A stretch of 5,344 bases of DNA. Source: Actinomycetota bacterium (GTDB taxonomy: Bacteria; Actinomycetota; Thermoleophilia; Gaiellales; Gaiellaceae). Positions within the stretch are counted from its first letter, which is position 1. The number at the start of each line of letters is the position of its first letter. The stretch covers positions 1-5,344 of the forward strand of contig JACDBY010000368.1 in assembly GCA_013694685.1 (NCBI GenBank). The letters are read 5' to 3'. The notes under the pieces were generated by a model that saw only the letters and a list, made by a program, of their open reading frames with translations, was not told the DNA's origin and ran no database searches. Shown piece by piece: positions 1-5,344 of the stretch. A program made the translations under genes and the position numbers.

Positions 1-3000
1 GCACTGCTCGCCGTGGGCCGGCGATGAAGCCGGCTTCGACGAGGAGCGACAGGGCGTCGGTCTCGACGACAGGCTGCCCGTCGAAGCGCTCGACCGCGAG
101 ACGGCGGCCGCGCTCGGAGCGCACCCACTCGACGAGCGCGTCAATCGCGGGGCGGAGCCAGTCGGGATCCGGCTCGCGGAGCGGGAGCAGCGAGCGGCCG
201 CTGCGCTCGACGTAGAGCGCCGCCTCGCCACCGAGAAGGACGACGTGTGCTCCTGCGACCCGGGCCGCCCGGGCGGCCGCGCGCTTCGGCCACGGCAGCA
301 CCCCGCCGTACGGCTGGGCCGGGTCGGCGGCGGCGAGGACGAGCGGCTCCGCGTCGATGAGATCTGCGTGGGGGACTGACGTCAGTCTGTCCCCCACACC
401 GTTTCTCAGCTCTCGGAGCCGTTCGACGGCTCCGGGGAGCGCGAACTGTGCCCCACCCAGGCCCTCGACGAAGTAACCCCGACGGCAGGCACCGACGTTC
501 TCGAGCGCCTTCAGCTCGCCGTAGACGGCCCCGTAACCGCCGGCGATCCCCTCGGCCCGGACACCGTCGCGCGTCACGATTCCCTGGCGTTCGAGCAGGA
601 GCTCCGCGAGCGCGCGCCGATCCGAACTTTGCAACAGGCTATGGCTCGTCTCGAAGAGACGTGCCGTCAGAGACCATCGCCCGACCGTGGCGACGTCTCC
701 GATCCCCCGTGAGCGGGAGAAGCGGCGCGGTCTGCGCTCCGCCCTGGGGACGCCGTAGCGCCGCTTGGCACGGAGCGGGGCCCACGCATCGTTCGTGACC
801 TCGCCGTTCCAGACGAGCTCCCAGAGGACAGCGAGCGCGTCCGTGGGATCGGCCTCGAGGCGCGCGACGAGCTCGCCCCAGAAAGCCGCGCTCTCGGCGA
901 GCGCCGCCCGGATCCCATCGTGCACAAGGCCGGCGATCGGCTCACTCCGGCTCGGTGGCCCGAGCAACGGCGCGTCATCGCGGTAGTAGAGGGCGACGCG
1001 GTCGAGCCCGGCTCCCGCCCAGACGACCTCCCCCGTCGCGCACAGCTGGTCGAGCCAGGCCGCCTGGTAGCCGGGAACACGACGCGGCAGGATCTCGGTC
1101 TCCCAGAGACTGACGGGCAGCGCGAGACCCTGGAGCGGGACCAGCGCCTCGCGCGGCGACGCGCGGCGGTCGATTCCGTGCCAACCCGGTAGGAACCGAC
1201 CGAGCGCGGCCTGCTCGGCGGGCTCGACCTGGCGCCGGAGGACTGCGAGCGAGGCGCGGCGGATGCGACGCAGCACGTCCGGGTCGCACCACTCGCGCTC
1301 GACACCGCCGGGGCGGAGCTCGCCGCGGACGAGGAGGTCGCGGCTTTCGAGCCCGCCGAGCAGGTGCTCGAGCTCGTCGACAGGGAGCGCATACCGGTTG
1401 GCGATCTGTCTCGTCGTGAAAGGACCGCGTCCGCGGGCGACCCGCAGGCAGACGCGCTCGAGCGCGTCGTCGACAGGCTCGAGGAACGCCTCGGGGAGCC
1501 CGCCCGGCGGCATGACGCCGAACGCGTCGCGGTAGAGCCCCGCGTCCTCGGCCGCGACGAGTGCGTCCTCGCCACCCAGACGCGCGCGGAAGGCGCGGCG
1601 CTCGCGCACGAGTGTCTCGGCGAAGCCCGGATCAACCTCGTCGGGGCGGAGGTCGCCGACGCGGCGGAGGAGGTCGTGGAGGTCGTCGGCGTTCCGCGGT
1701 ACAGATCGCAGCGAGGCCTCGACGTCGGCGAGCGCACCGGGATCCAGCAGGTCGCGGAGCTCGTCCTGGCCGAGCAGCTCGCGCAGTAGCTCCCGATCGA
1801 GCGAGAGCGCCTGCGCGCGTCGCTCGGCGGCGGGCGTGTCGTCCTCGTACATGTACGTGGAGACGTAGTCGAACATCAGGGAGGCCGCCATCGGCGAGGC
1901 GGACGGCGTCTCAACCTCGACGAGGTCGAGCTCTCGCGTCTGCAGCGCGTGGAGGATGCCGCGCAGGGCAGGCAGGTCGAAGACGTCCTGGAGGCACTCA
2001 CGGTACGTCTCGAGCACGATCGGGAACGAGCCGTACTTCCGGGCGACCTCGAGCAGGCTCTGGGCCTTCAGCCGCTGTTGCCAGAGCGGTGTCCGCTGTC
2101 CGGGCCGTCGCCGCGGGATGAGGAGGGCGCGCGCGGCGTTCTCGCGGAACCGTGCGCCGAAGAGCGCCGTCGAGCCCACCTCCTGGACGACCAAGTCCTC
2201 CAGCTCGCCCGGCTCGACGAGCAGATCGGCGAGCGCGGGCGGGACGTCGGCGTCGGGAAAATGGAGCGCGATCCCGTCGTCCGACCAGAGCGACTGCACC
2301 TCGAGCCCGAGCGCGTCGCGAATCCGCGCGGCGAGCGCCATCGACCACGGCGCGTGCACGCGTCCGCCGAACGGCGTCAGGATGCAGACGCGCCAGTCGC
2401 CGATCTCGTCGCGGAATCGCTCCACGACGATCGTGCGATCGGTGGGGACGGCCGAGCTCCGCTGCTGATCGCGGAGAAACGTCAGCAGGTTTCGGCTCGC
2501 CCACTCGTCGAGGTGGTAGTCGTCGCGGAGCCGTCCCTCGGCCTTCTCGTCGGAGAGCGCCGCCAGCTCGCGCGAAGCTGCGCCGATGCGCGCGCCCAGC
2601 TCGTATGGCCGCCCCACGCCCTCGCCCTTCCAGAACGGGACGGCCCCCGGCACGCCGGGTGCGGGCGAGACGAGGACCCGGTCGCGCGTGATCTCCTCGA
2701 TCCGCCAGGTCGAGGCGCCGAGCATGAAGGTCTGGCCCTCGCGGGCCTCGTAGACCATCTCCTCGTCGAGTTCCCCCACCCGGCCGCCCCCCGCGACCTG
2801 GAAGACACCGAAGAGCCCGCGGTCGGGAATCGTCCCCGCATTCGTGACGGCGAGCCGCCGGGCGCCCGCCCGGCCACGGATCACGCCACCCGTTCGATCC
2901 CAGACGATGCGCGGCCGGAGCTCGGCGAACTCGTCGGACGGGTACCGGCCGGCGAGCATGTCGAGCACGTTCTCGAGCTGCTGCCGCGTCAGCTCGGCGA

Positions 3001-4426
3001 ACGGGTAGGCGCCCCTGACGAGCGTGTGTAGCTCGTCGACCGAGATCTCCTCCTCGGCACAGATCGCGACGATCTGCTGCGCAAGCACGTCGAGCGGGTT
3101 GCGCGGTATGGCGGTCTCCTCGATCGCGCCCTCGCGCATCGCCTTCGCGACGACCGCGCACTCGAGCAGGTCGGCCCGGAACTTCGGGAAGATCCGCCCC
3201 TTCGAGATGGCGCCCAGCTCGTGCCCGGCCCGGCCGACACGCTGCAGCCCCCGCGCGACGGACTTGGGGCTCTCGACCTGGATGACGAGGTCGACGGCGC
3301 CCATGTCGATCCCGAGCTCGAGGCTCGAGGTCGCGACGAGACAGGGAATCCGGCCGGCCTTGAGGTCCTCCTCGATCAGGAGCCGCTGCTCGCGCGCGAG
3401 CGAGCCGTGATGGGCACGCGCGATCTCGCGTCGTCCCTCCGCGCCCTCACCGTCGTGCTCCACCTCGGCGAGCTCGTTGATCCGTAGTGCGAGGCGCTCG
3501 GCGAGGCGCCGGTTGTTGACGAAGACGATGGTGGAGCGGTGCGCCCGGACGAGCTCGAGGAGCGCCGGGTAGATCGAGGGCCAGATCGAGCGAGCGGTGG
3601 GCTCGTGCCCGGCGACGGAGTCGCCTGTTCGCTCCAGCGGACCAGGGGAGGGGGTCTGGGGGAACCGAGAGGTTTCCCCAGCGGGCGCATCCGACGGCGG
3701 GCCGGGCGAGATGGATCTCACCCCTCCACCGAGCTCGCGCATGTCCTCGACCGGGATCACGACCTCGAGGTCGAGCTCCTTGCGCTGACCAGCGTCGACG
3801 AGCGCGATCTCGCGCCCGGTGCCGGCGACGAAGCGTCCGATCTCGGCGAGCGGACGCTGCGTGGCAGAGAGTCCGATCCGCTGGAACGGCCGCTCGACGA
3901 CGCCCTCCAGCCGTTCGAGCGAGAGGGAGAGATGGCTGCCGCGCTTAGTCCCGGCGACCGCGTGCACCTCGTCGAGGATCACGGTCTCCACCGAGGTCAG
4001 GAGCTCCCGGCCACGCGAGGTGAGGAGCAAGAAGAGCGACTCCGGGGTCGTGATCAGGACGTCGGGAGGCTTGCGCAGCATCTGCGCGCGCTCGCGCTGC
4101 GGCGTGTCACCCGTGCGGACGCCGACAACGAGTTGCGATTGGAGCCCGGCGAGCGGCCCGCGCAGGTTGCGCTCGATGTCGTAGTTCAGCGCCTTCAGCG
4201 GCGAGATGTAGAGGAGCCGCAGACCCTCGCCGGGTGTCGCGTTGAGCCGGTCGATCCCGAGAAGGAACGCCGCGAGCGTCTTTCCCGAGCCGGTCGGGGC
4301 CTGGACGAGGACGTGGCCTCCCGCGGCGATCGCGGGCCACGCGAGCTCCTGCGCGGGCGTCGGCCCGGCGAACGCGCGCCCGAACCAGGCTCTCGTCGTG
4401 GCTGAGAGCGACGCGAGGGGATCCAT
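1..4426 (-). CDS. lhr: Lhr-type superfamily 2 ATP-dependent helicase, 3' end outside window
   Basis: This gene encodes a large ATP-dependent 3'-to-5' nucleic-acid translocase/helicase of the Lhr family, a cytoplasmic protein linked to DNA repair in mycobacteria and E. coli. I read one uninterrupted minus-strand frame of 1475 codons that runs off the left edge. Visible motifs: Walker A APTGSGKT (residues 43-50, K49), Ia PLKAL (76-80), RTGDT (104-108), TTPESL (126-131), DEVH (152-155), SAT (187-189), AHHGSL (338-343), ATSSLELGID (365-374) and QRVGRAGH (395-402). Lhr-core signatures follow: GTIPDRG (531-537), PFWKGE (597-602), TPFGGRVHAPW (684-694) and ETYRECLQDV (about 806-815). Residues from about 860 form the long Lhr C-terminal region, including GRWSL, RRGYFVEGLG and DPAQPYGG. 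Full-length actinobacterial Lhr proteins are about 1500 residues, so only a few codons should be missing. The ATG at 4426 places the N-terminus as in known Lhr proteins. Two linkers carry palindromic DNA (368-397 and 3656-3681). E. coli Lhr has been reported to carry uracil-DNA glycosylase activity in its C-terminal region; whether this protein does is unknown. Confidence 0.97.
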   Translation of the reverse strand, partial: MDPLASLSATTRAWFGRAFAGPTPAQELAWPAIAAGGHVLVQAPTGSGKTLAAFLLGIDRLNATPGEGLRLLYISPLKALNYDIERNLRGPLAGLQSQLVVGVRTGDTPQRERAQMLRKPPDVLITTPESLFLLLTSRGRELLTSVETVILDEVHAVAGTKRGSHLSLSLERLEGVVERPFQRIGLSATQRPLAEIGRFVAGTGREIALVDAGQRKELDLEVVIPVEDMRELGGGVRSISPGPPSDAPAGETSRFPQTPSPGPLERTGDSVAGHEPTARSIWPSIYPALLELVRAHRSTIVFVNNRRLAERLALRINELAEVEHDGEGAEGRREIARAHHGSLAREQRLLIEEDLKAGRIPCLVATSSLELGIDMGAVDLVIQVESPKSVARGLQRVGRAGHELGAISKGRIFPKFRADLLECAVVAKAMREGAIEETAIPRNPLDVLAQQIVAICAEEEISVDELHTLVRGAYPFAELTRQQLENVLDMLAGRYPSDEFAELRPRIVWDRTGGVIRGRAGARRLAVTNAGTIPDRGLFGVFQVAGGGRVGELDEEMVYEAREGQTFMLGASTWRIEEITRDRVLVSPAPGVPGAVPFWKGEGVGRPYELGARIGAASRELAALSDEKAEGRLRDDYHLDEWASRNLLTFLRDQQRSSAVPTDRTIVVERFRDEIGDWRVCILTPFGGRVHAPWSMALAARIRDALGLEVQSLWSDDGIALHFPDADVPPALADLLVEPGELEDLVVQEVGSTALFGARFRENAARALLIPRRRPGQRTPLWQQRLKAQSLLEVARKYGSFPIVLETYRECLQDVFDLPALRGILHALQTRELDLVEVETPSASPMAASLMFDYVSTYMYEDDTPAAERRAQALSLDRELLRELLGQDELRDLLDPGALADVEASLRSVPRNADDLHDLLRRVGDLRPDEVDPGFAETLVRERRAFRARLGGEDALVAAEDAGLYRDAFGVMPPGGLPEAFLEPVDDALERVCLRVARGRGPFTTRQIANRYALPVDELEHLLGGLESRDLLVRGELRPGGVEREWCDPDVLRRIRRASLAVLRRQVEPAEQAALGRFLPGWHGIDRRASPREALVPLQGLALPVSLWETEILPRRVPGYQAAWLDQLCATGEVVWAGAGLDRVALYYRDDAPLLGPPSRSEPIAGLVHDGIRAALAESAAFWGELVARLEADPTDALAVLWELVWNGEVTNDAWAPLRAKRRYGVPRAERRPRRFSRSRGIGDVATVGRWSLTARLFETSHSLLQSSDRRALAELLLERQGIVTRDGVRAEGIAGGYGAVYGELKALENVGACRRGYFVEGLGGAQFALPGAVERLRELRNGVGDRLTSVPHADLIDAEPLVLAAADPAQPYGGVLPWPKRAAARAARVAGAHVVLLGGEAALYVERSGRSLLPLREPDPDWLRPAIDALVEWVRSERGRRLAVERFDGQPVVETDALSLLVEAGFIAGPRRAV
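368..397. repeat. 30-bp palindromic element in frame within lhr
   Basis: The outer 9-base arms GTGGGGGAC (368-376) and GTCCCCCAC (389-397) are perfect reverse complements. Within them lies an overlapping perfect 14-bp palindrome, GACTGACGTCAGTC (374-387). The whole looks like a longer symmetrical palindrome that has lost 4 bp from one arm, leaving 30 bp. It is read as exactly ten lhr codons (VGDRLTSVPH, residues 1344-1353) in a linker between the conserved FVEGLGGAQFALPGAVERLR and LVLAAADPAQPYG blocks. The symmetry is far stronger than expected from ordinary coding sequence. I suspect a dispersed genomic repeat, but no second copy lies in this window. Confidence 0.6.
3656..3681. repeat. Hairpin with GAGA loop next to a G-run tract, inside lhr
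   Basis: An 11-bp stem (3656-3666 with 3671-3681) closes a GAGA tetraloop. Read as plus-strand RNA it is fully paired with one G-U wobble; read as lhr mRNA it has one A-C mismatch. Immediately to the left, the plus strand carries three G-runs of 4 or 5 (3645-3648, 3650-3654, 3658-3662). The element encodes residues about 249-257 of Lhr, within a low-complexity insertion (about 236-279) between the RecA1 and RecA2 domains. It resembles a small dispersed palindromic repeat that has been kept in frame. Membership of a repeat family is inferred; only one copy is in this window. Confidence 0.5.
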
Positions 4427-4492
4427 ACGGCCAGGGTAGCCCTCCGCCTCGGGTCTGCGGCTACGGGCGACCGTACCTCGACACGCGCTGGG
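4427..4492 (-). promoter_or_regulatory. vapC-lhr intergenic gap with possible leaderless lhr promoter
   Basis: The 66 bp between the vapC stop and the lhr ATG contain, on the minus strand, TACCCT (4438-4433). It ends six bases before the ATG and fits the TANNNT pattern of actinobacterial leaderless promoters. No convincing -35 box is found 16-18 bp upstream. A GGAGGG (4445-4440) lies 13 nt from the ATG, which is too far for a good Shine-Dalgarno site. lhr may therefore be transcribed leaderless, by read-through from vapBC, or both. No terminator with a U-tract is seen after vapC. Confidence 0.3.
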
Positions 4493-4903
4493 TCAGGTGC
4501 TCCAGGGGTCGAGCCACGGGACGCCGGTCCGCTCTGCAGTCGAGGTGTCGCGCGATACGAAAATGAGACCATGGATCAACGCCGTCGCGACGAGAAACGC
4601 GTCGACAACAGGGAGTGTGGCCTGGCCGCGCAGGCGGCCCCATGCCTCGGCGATCGGCACGGTCACCGGGAGGATCCGATCGCCGTACTCGGAGCGCACC
4701 TCTGCAATCCATGACTCGAGCCTGGCGCTTCGGGCGGGATCACGACCTCGTAGGCGCTCGGATCCGTGCCGCAGCTCCCCGATGACGACCACGCTCAGAT
4801 AGATCGCGTCGGAGGTCGTCTCTTCGAACCAGGCGGCGACGCGCTCGGAGGGAGCCGGCTTCCGGAGCTCCGAGATCACGTTCGTGTCGACCAGGTACGT
4901 CAC
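4493..4903 (-). CDS. vapC: FitB-like VapC toxin, PIN-domain ribonuclease
   Basis: This is the toxin of a type II toxin-antitoxin pair. PIN-domain VapC toxins are Mg2+-dependent endoribonucleases that cut specific RNAs, often tRNA or rRNA, when their antitoxin is lost; the target here cannot be read from sequence. The 136-residue protein has the usual length. The four conserved acidic residues of the PIN active site are all present: D6 in LVDTNVISELRKP, E43 in GELRHG, D101 in VVDAFLVATAL and D119 in VSRDT. The C-terminal WLDPWS resembles the NPW ending of FitB-type proteins, as does the SRDT motif. So it should be catalytically competent. The start is GTG at 4903, overlapping the antitoxin TGA by 4 bp (GTGA), which implies translational coupling; there is no strong Shine-Dalgarno site. 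The stop is TGA at 4495-4493, followed 66 bp later by lhr on the same strand. Confidence 0.93.
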   Translation of the reverse strand: MTYLVDTNVISELRKPAPSERVAAWFEETTSDAIYLSVVVIGELRHGSERLRGRDPARSARLESWIAEVRSEYGDRILPVTVPIAEAWGRLRGQATLPVVDAFLVATALIHGLIFVSRDTSTAERTGVPWLDPWST

Positions 4904-5142
4904 AGGTCAATCTTGCGTCCCATGTCCTTCGACCGCTCGATCTCCAGATCGTCGACGCGCGGCATCGACAGCAAGAACTCCTTGAAGTCCCGACGAGGCT
5001 TGGCGAGGCGCCGATACTCATCGATCTCCAGCACGACAACCGTCTCGCGACCGTGCTTGGTGACGATCTGCGGCCCCTCGGTAACAGCGCGCTCGACGAG
5101 CTCGCTGAATCGTTGCTTCGCGGTCTGAAGCTGCCAGGTCAC
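4900..5142 (-). CDS. Phd/YefM-family antitoxin paired with VapC
   Basis: This 80-residue protein is the antitoxin of the vapC cassette. It should bind and block the PIN toxin and, with it, repress the operon. Residues 1-48 show the Phd/YefM fold signature: a short N-terminal strand, then AKQRFSELVERAVTEGPQIVTKHGR split as an amphipathic helix, a glycine turn (EGP) and a strand with KHGRE, then TVVVLEIDEYRRL. This part dimerises and binds DNA in the family. Residues about 54-80 (from FKEFLLS to the end) are charged and match the flexible toxin-neutralising tail. The start is GTG at 5142, with no Shine-Dalgarno site upstream. A promoter-like pair of boxes puts the likely transcription start at or next to this GTG, so the message may be leaderless. 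Its stop overlaps the vapC GTG. Pairing of PIN toxins with Phd/YefM antitoxins is common. Confidence 0.92.
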   Translation of the reverse strand: MTWQLQTAKQRFSELVERAVTEGPQIVTKHGRETVVVLEIDEYRRLAKPRRDFKEFLLSMPRVDDLEIERSKDMGRKIDL

Positions 5143-5148
5143 GGCTAC

Positions 5149-5177
5149 AGTCTAGACAATCTAGATTATTGAGTCAG
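5149..5177 (-). promoter_or_regulatory. Candidate promoter of the antitoxin-vapC operon
   Basis: On the minus strand, CTGACT (5177-5172, 4/6 to TTGACA) and TAGACT (5154-5149, 4/6 to TATAAT) are separated by exactly 17 bp. Transcription starting six or seven bases after the -10 box would begin at or beside the GTG start at 5142, giving a leaderless mRNA. This fits the absence of a Shine-Dalgarno site there. The boxes are assigned by eye. Confidence 0.5.
5150..5167. promoter_or_regulatory. Twin-palindrome candidate operator for toxin-antitoxin autoregulation
   Basis: Two perfect palindromes abut: GTCTAGAC (5150-5157) and AATCTAGATT (5158-5167). They share the core TCTAGA at 9-bp centre-to-centre spacing, close to one helical turn, and fall between the -35 and -10 boxes, overlapping the -10. 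Paired palindromes at the promoter are the usual operator form for Phd/YefM-type antitoxins, where two dimers bind side by side. The site also sits upstream of the divergent HhH-GPD gene and could influence it. Confidence 0.6.
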
Positions 5178-5194
5178 AGGGACGGTAGAGAAGT

Positions 5195-5198
5195 AGGA
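5195..5198 (+). promoter_or_regulatory. Shine-Dalgarno site of the HhH-GPD gene
   Basis: AGGA lies 7 nt before the ATG at 5206, which is good spacing and supports that start. A weak -10-like TAGATT (5162-5167) is present on this strand upstream, overlapping the twin palindromes, but it has no matching -35 box. Confidence 0.55.
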
Positions 5199-5205
5199 TC
5201 GGCGG

Positions 5206-5344
5206 ATGCTCGGGCCTGACGCGATCCACTTCACAGGCGACACCGAGGCGGACCGGCTCCTCGCGCGCGATCCGCTCGCGCTCCTGATCGGCTTTGCGCT
5301 CGACCAGCAGGTGACCGTCCAGCAGGCGTTCGCGGGTCCGCTTC
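5206..5344 (+). CDS. HhH-GPD family base-excision-repair-like protein, N-terminal part only
   Basis: Only the first 46 codons are in the window; the frame is open to the right edge. The visible sequence has the N-terminal pattern of a small uncharacterised HhH-GPD-domain family known mainly from Actinobacteria: a short hydrophilic start (MLGPDAIHFTGD), then ADRLLARDPLALLIGFALDQQV (residues about 15-36), and QQAFAGPL at about 39-46. The LLIG..LDQQV..Q.AFAGP pattern is the part I recognise. HhH-GPD proteins are DNA glycosylase relatives that act on damaged bases, but the helix-hairpin-helix and the catalytic aspartate region lie outside the window, so activity cannot be judged. The ATG at 5206 has an AGGA 7 nt upstream. 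It is transcribed divergently from the toxin-antitoxin operon across a 63-bp gap. The family call rests on a short stretch and on memory of the family. Confidence 0.75.
   Translation, partial: MLGPDAIHFTGDTEADRLLARDPLALLIGFALDQQVTVQQAFAGPL

Noticed and set aside
263..278. 16-bp perfect GC-only palindrome centred on CCCGGG
   Set aside because: It contains only G and C and encodes an Ala/Arg-rich stretch of lhr. Such palindromes are frequent by chance in high-GC coding DNA, and it lacks the arm-and-loop form of the 368-397 element.
667..1737. Minus-strand open frame of 356 codons, Ser/Arg-rich
   Set aside because: It is a shifted reading of the lhr C-terminal region with a Ser/Arg/Pro composition typical of frame shadows.
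1949..3031. Long plus-strand open frame of 360 codons opposite the helicase gene
   Set aside because: It is antisense to a fully conserved part of lhr, its product is Arg/Glu/Pro-rich with no recognisable motif, and such open frames are expected opposite high-GC genes.
1998..3161. Minus-strand open frame of 387 codons in a different frame from lhr
   Set aside because: The lhr frame carries the conserved Lhr motifs through this whole stretch. The alternative product is Arg/Ala-rich low complexity, a typical frame shadow.
3308..3340. Tandem GAGCTCGAGG-like repeats
   Set aside because: They are explained by codon choice in the conserved ATSSLELGID helicase motif.
3539..4405. Plus-strand open frame of 288 codons opposite the helicase domain
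   Set aside because: It overlaps the lhr Walker A to SAT motifs in antisense and encodes no recognisable domain.
4462..4475. 5-bp stem hairpin after vapC, considered as a terminator
   Set aside because: The stem is short and is not followed by a T-tract on the minus strand, so an intrinsic terminator is not supported.

Overview
This is a high-GC window, roughly 70% by eye, with Arg/Ala/Glu-rich coding, GTG starts and apparently leaderless genes. Together with an actinobacterial-type Lhr helicase and an HhH-GPD protein of a type I associate mainly with Actinobacteria, this suggests an actinobacterium, possibly an uncultured Thermoleophilia-like lineage. The phylum is a reasonable inference. 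The class is only a guess.

Layout from right to left. At the right edge, a plus-strand gene (5206 to beyond 5344) begins an HhH-GPD-family base-excision-repair-like protein, of which only the first 46 residues are present. Diverging from it across a 63-bp AT-richer gap is a minus-strand type II toxin-antitoxin pair: a Phd/YefM-like antitoxin (5142-4900) overlapping by 4 bp a FitB-like VapC PIN-domain RNase (4903-4493). The gap holds two abutting perfect palindromes inside a plausible promoter, a good candidate for the autoregulatory operator. After 66 bp, also on the minus strand, comes the dominant feature: a very large gene for an Lhr-type superfamily 2 helicase. It fills positions 4426 to 1 and runs off the left edge, with at least 1475 codons visible and all helicase motifs intact. 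Every long open frame on the opposite strand or in the other frames of 1-4426 is a coding shadow of this gene.

The two repair-type proteins (Lhr and HhH-GPD) flank the toxin-antitoxin cassette. The cassette could be an insertion between them or a stable neighbour. lhr lies downstream of vapC in the same direction and could receive read-through, but it also has a possible leaderless promoter of its own.

No wholly new system is evident. The least ordinary structure is inside lhr, where two short palindromic elements sit in frame at inter-domain or linker positions. One is a 30-bp GTGGGGGAC...GTCCCCCAC element that encodes exactly ten codons. The other is a G-rich hairpin element within an apparent 35-45-residue Pro/Gly/Ser-rich insertion between the two RecA domains. 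They look like dispersed genomic repeats tolerated, or domesticated, as protein linkers.
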